From Hypomyces perniciosus (lineage: Eukaryota > Ascomycota > Sordariomycetes > Hypocreales > Hypocreaceae), in the NCBI GenBank assembly GCA_008477525.1, contig SPDT01000004.1, positions 1,488,001 to 1,552,000 of the forward strand: a stretch of DNA of 64,000 nt. Direction: 5' to 3'. The position numbers and the translations under genes are program-made. Below, piece after piece: positions 12,116 through 23,744 of the stretch. Under the pieces are notes generated by a model. It ran no database searches. It had not been told where the DNA came from and worked only from the letters and a program-made list of their open reading frames with translations. Positions within the stretch are counted from its first letter, which is position 1. The number at the start of each line of letters is the position of its first letter.

Positions 12116-13622
12116 ATGCCCAAAGCCACGACTCCCACAAGCGCGCGCCCGGGGCGGCGCCACAATCCCCTGGAAGACGATATCCTGGCAACTGGTATTT
12201 TGCGAAACAAGCCGACCAAGAGAAAGTCCAAGGGCCTTGAGGGCGCAGAGGAGGCCTTTGTCGATTCCAAGGCCTCCAAGAACATCTTGCGGATAGGTCG
12301 CGAGCTGGCAGAGGAGGAAAATGCGGAGAGGGCAGTGCCAAAGGCCACTGTAGACGCGTTTGGATACGATTCGAGGTTCGGCGACGAGCTGGAGGAAGAG
12401 AATAAGACGTACGATGATGACGAGGTATGGGGAGACGATGATGAGATGGTCGAGGAGGTTGAGGTCGACCCGGAAGATCTCGAGACCTATAGGAAGTTCA
12501 TGCCAAACGAGGAGGATGACCTGTTGAAGCACGGTTGGGATCGCAAGCCTTCTGGCGAGGAACAGGGAGAGTCTATCAACCTGGCCGATCTGATTCTGGA
12601 GAAGATCGCAGCCCACGAGGCCGCTCAGGCGAGCGGCGGCAATGTTCGTGCCCCAGATGACGATTATGAGCTTCCTCCGAAGGTTGTGGAGGTATACACC
12701 AAGTAAGTTTCCATTTTAGAACTGACAACGACTTGTAACTAATGAGATCAGAATCGGAGAGATTCTCTCTCGTTACAAGTCTGGACCGCTGCCTAAGCCT
12801 TTCAAGATCTTGCCGACTATCCCCCACTGGGAGGATATCATCGATGTTACGAAGCCTGAGAACTGGACTCCCAATGCTTGCTACCAAGCGACCAGGATAT
12901 TCGTGTCCAGCAAGCCTGGTGTGGTACAGCGATTCCTGGAAATGGTGGTTCTGGAGAAGGTGCGCGAGGATATTTACGAGAACAAGAAACTCAACGTACA
13001 CTTGTTCAACTCTCTGAAGAAGGGTCTCTACAAGCCTGCCGCGTTCTTCAAGGGCTTCCTGTTCCCCCTTGTGGGCAGCGGCACCTGCACCCTGCGAGAG
13101 GCGCACATCATTTCTGCTGTATTGGCGAGAGTCTCTATCCCGGTCCTGCACTCTGCGGCAGCCATCAAGGGTCTCTGCGACATCGCCGCCCAAGAGGCCT
13201 CACAGGGCAGCGAGGGTGGCGGTGCGACAAACCTCTTCATCAAGACGCTGCTGGAGAAGAAGTATGCTTTACCATACCAAGCCATTGATGCCTTGGTGTT
13301 CCACTTCTTGCGATTCCGCGCCGAGGACCCTGCTTCTGCCAGGGCTGGGGATTCCATGACAGTTGTCATGGGCGGATCTGATGTCAGGGCCAAGTTGCCA
13401 GTCATCTGGCACCAGAGCCTATTAGCATTCGCGCAGAGGTACAAGGGCGATATCACCGAGGACCAGCGCGAGGCATTGCTGGATCTCCTGTTGACTCATG
13501 GCCACTCTGCTATCGGCCCCGAAGTCCGGCGAGAGCTGTTGGCTGGCAGAGGCCGTGGCGTTCCCTTGGAGCCACAGGAGATGGCCTTGGACGGTGATGA
13601 CACAATGGTAATTGATGCCTGA
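12116..13622 (+). CDS. ENP1: Bystin/Enp1, 40S ribosome biogenesis factor
   Basis: Two exons: 12116-12702 and 12752-13622, 485 aa. The N-terminal third is charged and low-complexity (TKRKSKGLEG, DDDEVWGDDDEMVEEVEVDPEDLE). The bystin domain begins at about residue 195 and includes GEILSRYKSGPLPKPFKILP, WTPNACYQATRIF, KKGLYKPAAFFKGFLFPL and SAAAIKGLCDIA. Enp1 binds the pre-40S particle and U3 snoRNP in the nucleus and is needed for 18S rRNA maturation and export. The single intron has a clean GTAAGT donor and an ACTAAT-type branch region. Length and order match the family. Confidence 0.95.
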
Positions 13623-14244
13623 TGACTGGTTCACGGGGCTGCCACGAAGAAGAACTCTTGCTGGCAGTTAATGAGGACATGTATGGCGTTTGGCGTACTG
13701 GATTGGGAAGCTGGAAAAGCATGGCGACATGAGCACCGATGAATCAAGACTGCACCACCACAGATTTATAATTGTTTCATCAATTCCAACTCGTGAGAAT
13801 CATTAATATTGAGAATAGTCGTGATGGTCAAAATATTACTCTACTGCTCATGCCTTCCATTCAGAAATAGCCGAGGCTGAGGCTACAAGGCCTTGGTTGC
13901 CCCTGTAGGAAGGAAGATGTGACAGCTTGAAGAGCAGCATATCCGCAAATGTTCAGCATCATACTTGGACTCGCACGAATCACATTCCATCAACTTCTCC
14001 TACCCATACAATTGCTGAATTCGAGATCCTATCGACCTAATGCCAAAAGGGCCTCGGTAGCTTTTGGGGGATTTCCATATAATTACTCTTCTCTCTCCTC
14101 TCCCTTCCGCCTCCTTGTTCGCTTCGTCTCCCATATTTTTAATATATTTTGAATCCCTTTGTCTGTTTGTTCATCTTTTGCTGGCTTGTTTCTTTTTATC
14201 CTCGCTTTCGCAATTCGCTCCTGTTAAGACGGGTATACTCCGTC
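13623..14244. other. Intergenic, tandem genes, CT-rich promoter tract
   Basis: Holds the bystin 3' UTR and the leader of the next gene. The stretch at about 14080-14220 is strongly pyrimidine-rich on the plus strand, as is common just upstream of fungal transcription starts. No RNA gene was seen. Confidence 0.5.
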
Positions 14245-16041
14245 ATGTCGGATTCGCTGGTTCAAAGGACCATAATGCACAATGCATCGACTCCAACCGA
14301 CCTAAGGTGCGTATTTCCTCACCAAATCTCATTCCAAGTCCTCTATAAGAGTGTCTTTGCGCGTGCTTACCACGCATGAACAGTTACTTTGACTTCTCAC
14401 TCCAATCCGTACCGGGTCCTCCATTTGTGTTCCTCTCCTTTTCGAGTCCTCCCGCCGACGCTGCTGAGACGCCACGGGCTGCTCCCTAGGAGAGGGTTAT
14501 GCAGGACGGTGCATTCACGAGTTCGAGTTCACCAGCAGTTTCAGCAACAGGCAGAACCCCAGGAGAATCATCCACCCCGAGATTCGGTGTTGACCCGCCA
14601 CGGCCACCTCGCGAGGGATTCGAGTGGGTTTGGTTCCCTGAGGGATACTGGGCGGAGAGACGGCTCATAAGCTCACCTCGAAAGAGCAATGCCAGCTCGC
14701 GCTTCTAGAAGTGGCGCTCACGCTCAACAAAGTCGGCCAGCGAGAGCGAGGCGCTCAATAATGTTGTCCGTACCTCGCCTGCGGCTTCGATATCCGGGCT
14801 GCAGTCGCGGCACGAACAGACAATTCAGCCTGCTTGGAGCCCATACCTGTCTGAATCGGCGCATGTGTTTTCGCTACAGAACCCGACTGTCTCTGTGTCC
14901 ACCACTGCGGCTGCCTTTGTTTCACCAAGATCCCAACAGTCAAGCGAGAGCGTTGTGGTGTCGCCAGGTTCAAAAACTTACCGACTAGATGATGTTCCTG
15001 AAGGGGACTCGCTTGACAGTATGGCCGCATCTATCAAGACCGTCTCCCCTGGGACACCAATCCTCTCCCCTAGGGCGATATACATGAAAGCCAAAAGAGA
15101 AATCGAGTTTAAGTTAAAGCACAAGGGGAATGAGGAGTTACTCACTAGCCCAGACAAGACCCCCCGAGCCGAGCATCAGAAGAAACCGAAGCATTGCTGC
15201 AATGCTATCACTCCAAATGACTGCTGCCGTGCCCAAGCCACTGTTGACGGCACACGCAGCTTCCTCTCTGCCCAGAGTATCAGCAAGGGAACCTGGTTTA
15301 AGGACGAGTCACACACGTCCAGGATCTCGCGAAAGCTATTCGGCAAAGCACCGTGGCATCGCAAGGAATCGGGAGACTCCTTTATCAGTGTTTCCAGTTC
15401 CGTGCGAGCAGTACTCAAGGGCAAGACTCCACCCGCAACACCCTTGTCGAACGGTCTGAGCTATACAAGTATAGTCCAATGATCACTGTTTGTCACTCAT
15501 AAAAACTAAAATCATGTCTAGATAGCTTCAATTCGGCGAATAACCCCTTTCCCGGAGGAGTAAGTACCTTCCCTCTTTGCGTTCTCGTAGAACTTTTCCT
15601 CATATACAACCTTAGGAAGCAGTACGGGTAAGCACACCACCTCTCGACGAAGACACTGCGGATGGCAAACCTCGCGGCTTCTTTACGTCTATGGCACCGC
15701 CCATCTCCGATAGTGGGGAGACAGGTGCCAGAACACCCGCCGCCTCGTCTCTTCGCTCATCCTCACGCTACAGTATCCACGGCAATAGCATGGTGTCGCA
15801 GCCCCGTGAGTGGTGGGAACAAATGCCCCAGCGTGGGAGCCGGCGCGATCTTTTTGACAACTCCGTCGGTCAGTTTGAATTCGATATCCCGGAGCATTTA
15901 CTCAGCAGTCCTATGTGCCCCGCCAACAGTCGTCATAAAAGTGGCGGTACTGGTCTATGTGTCTATCATGGGCGGAGGAGAGCCACGTCTATGCTTAGGG
16001 ATGGGCAAGCAGGGGAGAGGGTTCAGGATGGACTTCAGTGA
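14245..16041 (+). CDS. Conserved fungal protein of unknown function, interrupted by in-frame TAG
   Basis: Exons 14245-14306, 14384-14408, 14490-15468, 15522-15559 and 15616-16041 join in one frame. The protein is Ser/Pro-rich with islands that look conserved: GFEWVWFPEGYWAER, LSPRAIYMKAKREIEFK, RKLFGKAPWHRKESGDS, NPFPGGEAVRVSTPPLDED, and a C-terminal FEFDIPEHLLSSPMCPANSRHKSGGTG followed by VYHGRRR. An in-frame TAG at 14706-14708 splits exon 3 between SSRF and KWRSRS. Another TAG at 14487-14489 is avoided only if the intron 14409-14489 (donor GTACCG) is real. Removing 14628-14708 as an intron would also skip the second stop, but it uses a weak GTTTGG donor and deletes the WFPEGYW motif. The gene may be a recent pseudogene, a strain-specific nonsense allele or a sequence error. 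I recall similar proteins in other Sordariomycetes but know of no function. Confidence 0.6.
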
Positions 16042-16349
16042 GCAGTACAAGGTGACTGCGTCTGCCAGTCGTTGTATTGTGTGCGTGTGTAAGTGTGACT
16101 TGTATATGAGTGGTATCAAAAAGCCACGAATGGCTACGCTATAACCTTTGTATCGTGAAAATCATGAAAACCCAACTCCGTTCCTGTAATAAATTCAACA
16201 ACACCTTTCTTTCTTTGAAACGTAGGTTGCTTTTTATGGTTCCATCCCAGTGGTATTCCTTTAGGACAGATTGGCGCCTGGTTGATAAACCGTTTCCAAT
16301 ACCAGGAATCGGATCTTTCACCTTGTACAGTTCTTTTAACTCCTGGCAT
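16042..16349. other. Convergent 3' ends, no feature seen
   Basis: A 308-bp gap between the stop at 16041 (+) and the stop at 16350 (-). It holds only 3' flanks. Confidence 0.5.
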
Positions 16350-18785
16350 TTATCGCTGTCCACTAGTGGGAACATCCTCCCACCCTTCTCTCTCAGCGCG
16401 TTGTCTATACGAGGTCGATCTCTGCTGCCTGTCCCCCCTTCTTCCCTCCTCATCATCCGCGTGAGGTAGCACCACACCCTCGCTCTCCTGCTCATCAGCG
16501 CCCCTCTTCCTATCGTTATTCCACGACGTAAGGGGCACCTCGACGGGGACATAGGGCCTCTCCCGACGGAACAGGTTTCCCCTGCCATTACTACCGCTGC
16601 TTTGGAAGAACAAGGGTGGGGAGTTGCCCACGTGAGTGAGGATGAGGACGGTGAGCCAGAGGAACGTAATGGTGGGCAGGACCCAGGGACTGTCGAGGAA
16701 GCGCATGGCTTCGACTGGGTGGTAGAAGAGGATGGCGACGAGGCCGATGCCGAGGGCGAGGAGGAGGTAGATTGTGGTGCGGATGATAGGCCAGGGTTTC
16801 CAGGGGGTCATGCGGGAGATGATGGTGAGGGCCGTCATGATGGTTAGGGCGCAGCCGGCGGAGATGTAGCCGTATGCGAACTAATTGTACACGTTAGTAG
16901 GGAACAGACTAGAGGGTTCTTGAAGATGTGAGTGCTTACCACGAGGCGGTAACGTCCCCAGGTCTTTTCGTTGACGGTGACTTGGAAGTTGCCGTTGTTG
17001 GCATTGGCTTCTGACGATGCGCCGACTTTCTGTCTAACGTCGGGAGTGAGATCAATGTCGAACGTCTCAAAGATGGCGTTGCCCATGGACGACAAGAGCA
17101 CAGTGACAATCCCGCCCAGCTTTTCCAGTGCGGGCAAGTTCGAGGGCGAGATGCTGCTTAGATTGCCCGTCCGATCTAGGGCAACGAGCTCAGGCCAGAA
17201 ACTATTCGGAATTTGGCTGATGTTTGCAATAGCAGACTTGACCGAATCATCGGTAGTTGAGTATTTCGGCTTATACACGTTGAAAAACTCGGCCGTCGCG
17301 TTGGTGAGATTGCGCTGGACTTCGCGACTGGTTGCAGTGGCGAGCTTGGAAAAGTCCCAGAGGATCCAGTGGTCGCCAATGCTGTTGATGGCGTCGACGA
17401 CTTTGGCCCAGATGATGAATTGGGTGAAGCCGGCCATGAAGAGGACTAGAGAGAGGTTGAAGGGGAGGTGGAGGCCGGCCCAGATTTGTTGGCGCCAGGC
17501 GGGGAGGTAGTCGTGCTTCATCCAGTCAAAGTAGATGAGGAAGATGAAGTAAATGGTTGCTGTGGCGGCAGTGATGATTCCAATGACGGTTGGATCTGAA
17601 GGTAGAGCAATGTCAGCGTGTGTTCTGGACACGGGGCAGAGATGAAGGTCAGCTTACTCCAGGAATCAGGTGTTTGGACGATTTTCACGACATTGACAGC
17701 CACGGAGATGATGCCATCGCCCAGAATCATGACCGTTAACAGACTCATACGTTTCATCAAGTGGGTCTTGGTGAAACTGAGGATAGGGAAGAAGTTGGAG
17801 ATGACGAGACCGCCAATCGCCTCCAGCCCAGAGATGACGTACCAGGTCACAAAGACCCGGCTCCTAGTCTCGTGAAAGCGAAAGGTGATGCCCAGATATA
17901 TGGCGCCCGAAATGAGGCACATGGCCATCTGGATATACAGACCAAGGCGAGCCTTTTTGAATTTCCGGGTATGGTACAAGATGGTGCCATACTCCATGGC
18001 CAAAACCCACCGTGAAGCACAGAGGATGAGGGCTTGAATCAAGTCAGTAGGAATACGGGCGGCGATGGCAGGATTTCCATGTTGGGGTGAGCGAGCTTAC
18101 ACATGGTTCTCATGGTTTGCATGTGCTGGTTGGTCGGGTCGAAATGGGGAGCCACGACAGCGAAGCCGACCAAAACACCCAGTTGCATAGCCCTGCATGC
18201 TCGTTCTTTTTGTTTGCTGTTAGCTGGGGTTTCCATCTATTATTGGCGAAAAGGAAGGCTTACCGAAGACGCTGTCGGTGACGAATCGGACATCGTACAA
18301 AGTAATGAGAAACCAGGTCAACCACAGAAGACTGGGAGAAGGAACCCGAGTCAGTGTTTGCAGCAGAGCAGTGGAAGATGGTGGGATCCCCAAACGAACC
18401 AGAAGTATCCCACATAGGCCTTGAATCGCGCATGGTTGGTAACGGCTTGGTTCTGGGCGAAGACGGTGTAGTTGGCGGCGAAGAAGAGGTCAAAGAAGAC
18501 TTCGAGGATACTCGCATCGTCGTGCTATAATTGATAGATTAGCATCAGCAGCAGTAGCAGTATCCAAGATACGAATGGTGAACATGATTTCCTGGGGGCG
18601 GATTGTTGTTGACGAACCCTCTGCACATTTGGAAAGTCTCTGTCGCCAAAGCCGCTGAGATTGGGCAGGTTTTCGCCATCGTTGGCTTGAGAATGGGAAT
18701 GCTTTTCGTGATCGTGGATAAGCGGGCTCTTGAGAAGGCGAAGCTTCTCGCGATGGACAATTGGTGGTGCTTCGTTGTCCGCCAT
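16350..18785 (-). CDS. LtrA-family (low temperature requirement A) multi-pass membrane protein
   Basis: Seven exons: 18573-18785, 18400-18524, 18264-18331, 18101-18205, 17658-18032, 16940-17595 and 16350-16880. They total 2073 nt, 690 aa, all in frame. After a hydrophilic N-terminus come LEVFFDLFFAANYTVFAQ, WLTWFLITLYDVRFVTDSVF and CASRWVLAMEYGTILYH, which are hallmarks of the LtrA family (Pfam LtrA). Many hydrophobic segments follow, suggesting about ten or more transmembrane helices, with a luminal or extracellular loop carrying N-glycosylation sites (RNLTNATAEF). LtrA was named in Listeria for growth at low temperature; its biochemical role in fungi is not established. The C-terminal tail is charged. 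The AGACG-repeat leader directly before the ATG is listed separately. Confidence 0.85.
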
Positions 18786-18816
18786 CGTCTCGTCTCGTCT
18801 CGTCTCGTCTCGTCTC
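18786..18816. repeat. Pentanucleotide microsatellite (CGTCT)n, about 6 copies
   Basis: Uninterrupted CGTCT units directly abut the LtrA start codon on the opposite strand, so the mRNA leader would read (AGACG)n up to the ATG. Confidence 0.9.
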
Positions 18817-21046
18817 AGACTGCTGACGCTAAAGAAGAGCGCACTCGTCGTACGAGCACTCGGAGTTCTCTGCAGAATTAATAGCGGCACACTGCCAGCG
18901 TGGGAGATGAGAGTTCCATTCGGGGTCTCGCAATTATTATATGTATTAGATTTCGGATTCCGGCAGCTGGCAGTGCTCGTTGGCTGCATTCACGTAATGT
19001 AATAAAATCACAGCCCAGAAGTCGCACCACAGTAACGGCCCAATGAGTGTGGGAGAAAAAAGAGACAGACAGAAACAGAAACAGAGAGAGAGTGGCATGG
19101 GCAAACGAAATTGACCCACAGGGAATGAATGAATGCCCGACTGCAGCAACTGATCAGTTGGTTGACTGATCTGATACGGTGGGGAGAAGCAAAGTGTTTG
19201 AGCAGCCTCGATCTTGGCAAAGCCCCTTGTCACAAGGCTGAGCCAACCTGTATGCACTCGTCTGCGCACATACGGAGTACATACCATGGCAATCCATTCG
19301 GAGGACGCAGAGAGCGATTCAAGCCCCTCATGCCGGGCCTAAGCTGCGGCGGATCATCTCATGCTGCTACGTGGGCGGCTTTGACAAAGACATCTGCTGC
19401 TTCAAGGCTCTCGGGGCTCTTGGCCTTGAGGCGCTGGCATCATAAGGGCCACACACCACAACGCCAAGATGCCGACAAGAAACACGTCGCCATATTAGTT
19501 GATGATGTTCCTGATTCTCGTATGTAATAGATAGTACGGAGTAGTACTTGGTTATGCTGCAACATCGCATCTCCGGCCAAGGCCCACCTGAATGTCTTAG
19601 GTGGGAATATGCTCGGCGTTTGCTAGGGAAGCCACCTAATACTCCTACTCGTAGGCGGCAAGCCGGCAGATGAGAAGAGCCTACAGAGCCAAAAGGAAAA
19701 TCTCCGCCGTTCCGATTCGATCATCATACTCCTTTTTTTTGCGTCGGTCGGGCTGGCTGGCAGCTTACCCCGTGCATCGATCGTCACACAGAGCGCGTAC
19801 GAGTACGGAGTAATACGCACGATGTATTTTCTGCAGTTTCAGCAACACCCCAAAGCCCCAGCTCTCTAGGGCCTGGATTGGGCAATAATGAGAGACCACA
19901 GCAGGTAATTTACCCACAGCGGTTCTTTTTTCTGGGGCTGTGCTGTGTGCAGTCCCTCGAGCCAGAGGGGGGCTGTGCGAAGCAGTGAATGTTGAATGGT
20001 TCCACGAGGGAGATCCGGATCCTCACAGCCCCCCGTTTCTCCGCCGCTTTGTGCTGTGAGTCTCAGAGTGGCATGTTGGCGAGCTTGAAATTACTTATGT
20101 TGGGAGCCTTGGCATAATATCGCATTTGTGTGGATGATGTAAGAAGGTTGAGGTGTCCGAAGCGGCCGAGACGTCCGAGAGGCTCGGCCATTCCAAGTTA
20201 CATAAGACTGGACGAAGTCTTCATATTGATGAATATTGAAAGCCCTTGGATACTTCGTAGGTTGCTGAGATTAACCAACGAATATGTACTTCGTAAGCTC
20301 GTCAACAAATCCGTCTGCCGTTTTATTAATACTCGTACATGTTACCCTGTTGGTGGGCTAAGGATTAGCTCCCAGGCCCACATCGCCAGCGGGAATGGCT
20401 TGGACAATTGGCAAACATACCAGTTCTAGTTTCCATTGTGAGTTTACCAAGATGACCAGTAGTACGAAGTAGTATTTATTCATTCGCACCAGTTATCTGT
20501 CTCTGGCCGCCTTGGATATATAGTTTGCAGCGTTAACCACTTTCGCAGGATACCCTATCATCGATTAATAGTAACGCTGCTGGCCAACAAAAGTCCTTTA
20601 CACCCGTATCAGAAGGTGGTGGCAATTCCGTAGTGAAGAGATAATGCAACAAGTTACCAAGCAAAAGAACCTCTTAATTGAACTGTAATATTTCCTTTCT
20701 TTAAGCACAAGACTGATCTACAATAATTCTACGAGATGCTCACAATTGCCTGATTTGGCCTTGTGCCAGGAACTGTATGGAGCACGTGTCACAGCGCTAA
20801 GTGCTAACACTAATAGGTAGCGCGTGTGCTCGTTAACTCGCCCCCAAGACGCGCTAAACGCGTTCGAATTAATCCTCTGTGAATTGAACTTCGTTCTGGA
20901 ATGCTATACTGTAGCCACACGAGTTGAGTCTTGGAGCAGTGACCAGATTCTACCATTGCGCGATGCATAACCGGCCTTTTTGAAACGACCTCGACTTCGA
21001 ATTGCATCCTGCACTTCCACAGGCGGTTGACTGCCGCTGGCCGGCG
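18786..21046. other. 2.3-kb divergent intergenic region
   Basis: Lies between the LtrA (-) and ORC4 (+) starts. It holds a pentanucleotide array at its left edge and TACGGAGTA elements at 19271, 19535 and 19804. No ORF shows family resemblance and no tRNA-like fold with a B box was seen. Confidence 0.5.
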
Positions 21047-23744
21047 ATGGAACTCGATGTCATCAGCCGAAAACGAGCCCTCGATGAACCCGATCACGAG
21101 GCTATCGCGCCAGAGACCACCTTCAAGAGGTGCAAACTCGACGATGTAAATGGTGTATCCCCTTCTGCCCCAAAGGTGCCGAGCTTCATGGCCTCAGCCA
21201 TATCCGGCCTGTTCGGTTTCGGCCAAAAACCTACGGAAACACAAACCACAGAGACTTCCACCATCACGGTCGAAAATGCCACTGTCCCGTTGCCGAACCC
21301 GCCGCCGCAGCCCGTAGCTCCCTCGCCAACCAAAGCCCGGCCGGCGATAAAATTGGCGGCTCTAAGGGGGTCAAAATGGGACACGGGAGAGTCAGATTCG
21401 CCATCGCCAAAGAAGGGGTCAACTAGGAAGGGGATGCCTGGTAGGCCTCCCGGGGCGGTTCAGAAGGCTACCGGGGGAACAACACCGAAGTCAGGGAGAG
21501 GCAGAGGTCGACCGCGGAAGAATGCGAATACATCCACAGGCGTAGAATCAGATGCGGGCTTTCCCGACGACTCTCCGTCAAAACCACGATCCACGAAGAA
21601 ACTCAACAGTATACCAATACTCCTTAGCGGCCATCTGGATTCCACAGCCGATGAGCTTTCCGCAGCCGAATTCTCGGCCGTTAGCCCCTTGACGAACCGA
21701 AGCTACAATCTAAATCAACGGTTGGCGGAATCGACTGGTGCATCGCCCATGCTCAAGGGCATCCTATCGCCAACCAAGAAAAAAGGGCCTCGTCCACAGA
21801 AGAGTGTCACTTTTAATCGAAGTGCCAACGAAGAGGTGTTTTTCGAGGACCTCCCAAAACATCCGAGTGCAAAGAAGAAACCAGGGCGGAAGCCGAAGCA
21901 GGTTCAGGTTCAGGTTCAGGTTCAGCAAGAGGTCGCGGCCGACGAGATCACTTGTGCCATTTGCTCAAAGCCCGATTCGGTCAAGCCCAACGAGATCATA
22001 CTTTGTGACAATTGCGACTTTGCTGTCCATCAGGTGTGCTATGAGGTGCCGGTGATTCCAGAAGGTGATTGGCTATGCAAGTCTTGTGCCCAGGAAGATG
22101 TCCTGAATACGCCAAAGAAGCCGGCCGAAGAGGTTATCACAGTGACGAGCACGACAAGTGTCGCAACTGTCACCGTCGCCCCTGTTATCGAGGTACCGGA
22201 AATACCTAACCTAGACTACCATTTACGGGCCCTTCAGAGGGTTCTCTTAGATCGCTGTTCCGGTCGGCGGAGGATCCGAATGTTCGGACAACAGGACGCA
22301 TATGAGAAAGCACAACAGCTTGTGGAGCAAACCGTTGTCGCTGGCGAAGGCAATTCGATGCTACTCATTGGACCTAGAGGATGTGGAAAGACTACCGTAA
22401 GGCTCCCGCTGGTCTTGTATCCGGATTCAAGCTAACCGTCCACACAGATGTTGGAAAGCATAATTAAGGATATGTCACGACAGCATCGAAGGGATTTCCA
22501 CGTTGTCCGATTGAATGGCTTCATCCACACAGATGATAAGCTCGCTCTCAAAGAAATTTGGCGCCAGCTTGGAAAGGAGATGCAAGTGGAGGACGACCTC
22601 TTGAATAGGGTAAGCAACACACTCAATCTTTTACTACCGTCTCAGTGCTGACTTAAATGGCAGTCTAATTACGCAGATACGATGGCATCTCTGCTGGCGC
22701 TATTGTCACATCCCTCTGAAATCCTAGGCACCGATGCAGGCGTAACGTCACAGTCGGTCATCTTCATCATTGATGAGTTCGACATGTTTGCTGCCCACCC
22801 CCGGCAAACGCTGCTATACAACCTATTCGATATTGCACAGTCTCGCAAGGCGCCAATCGTCGTCCTGGGCTGCACTACACGCCTTGATGTGGTAGAAATG
22901 CTCGAGAAGCGAGTCAAGAGTCGATTTAGCCATCGATACATCTACCTATCGCTTCCCAAAACTTTGGTAGCATACTGGCAAATCTGCCGACAGGGGTTGA
23001 TGCTAGGGGACGTTGATCCGAGCGAGGAAGGAATTGACGCGAGCATCGAAGGATATGTTGAGTTCCAGAGACATTGGAACCGCAATATCGAGGTTAGTGA
23101 ATGAATGTGTGTTGGTTTCTTTGATATAGGATTTTCTGACACTTCTGGTTCGCTAGGAGCTCTACAAACAGCGAGGGTTTCAGGACTTGCTCCAGTATCA
23201 TTACTACACGACCAAGTCGCCTTCAGCTTTCTTCACGGAGTGGATATTGCCACTGTCGTCGCTCTCAGCAACCAATCCGAACCTCAGCATCCCGCCGGTC
23301 GATTCAGAATCAACGTCTCTGGCGCCGTCGGACTCCCGCATGCAGCTCCTATCAACGTTGTCTGATCTTGACCTTGGCTTGCTCATTGCAGCAGCAAGAT
23401 TGGACATTGTGGCCGACACAGACACAGTCAACTTTGCCATGGCTTATGACGAATACAGCTCACTAGTCGGACGACAGCGAGTACAGTCAGCAACGTCGGG
23501 AATGCTTGCCGTGGGCGGTAATACAAGGGTCTGGAGCCGTGGCGTTGCCGGCATAGCATGGGAACGGCTCATCACCCTGGGCTTGCTTGTGCCGGCTGGT
23601 ATTGGGGGTGTTGGTGCAGGCAGCAGGACACACGGGCACGGGGGGTTAGATGGGAAGATGTGGAAGGTGGATGTTGCTTTGGAGGAGATTCCAATGGCGA
23701 CGAAGCTCAGCACTGTGTTGGCGAAATGGTGCAAGGAAATATGA
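21047..23744 (+). CDS. ORC4: Origin recognition complex subunit 4, with AT-hook-like motifs and PHD finger
   Basis: Four exons: 21047-22396, 22448-22609, 22664-23092 and 23157-23744, 842 aa. The C-terminal half is the Orc4 AAA+ ATPase, with Walker A GPRGCGKTT (about 442-450), Walker B IFIIDEFDMF and sensor-like VLGCTTRLD. A winged-helix region with WERLITLGLL follows. The N-terminal 300 residues are basic and disordered, with AT-hook-like cores PGRPPG, RGRGRPRK and PGRKPK. A PHD finger (about 305-350) has CAIC, CDNC, HQVC and CKSC pairs in the C4HC3 pattern. ORC4 is part of the six-subunit complex that marks replication origins. Fission yeast Orc4 binds AT-rich origins through N-terminal AT-hooks. 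A VQVQVQ stretch between the basic tail and the PHD finger is coded by four identical hexanucleotides. Confidence 0.93.
21900..21926 (+). repeat. Hexanucleotide coding repeat (CAGGTT)n in ORC4
   Basis: Four perfect CAGGTT units plus a partial one encode alternating Gln-Val just before the PHD finger. The length is a multiple of three, so copy-number change would keep the frame. Confidence 0.85.

Noticed and set aside
12083..12616. 177-aa minus-strand ORF opposite bystin
   Set aside because: Overlaps a clear bystin exon and has no recognisable feature.
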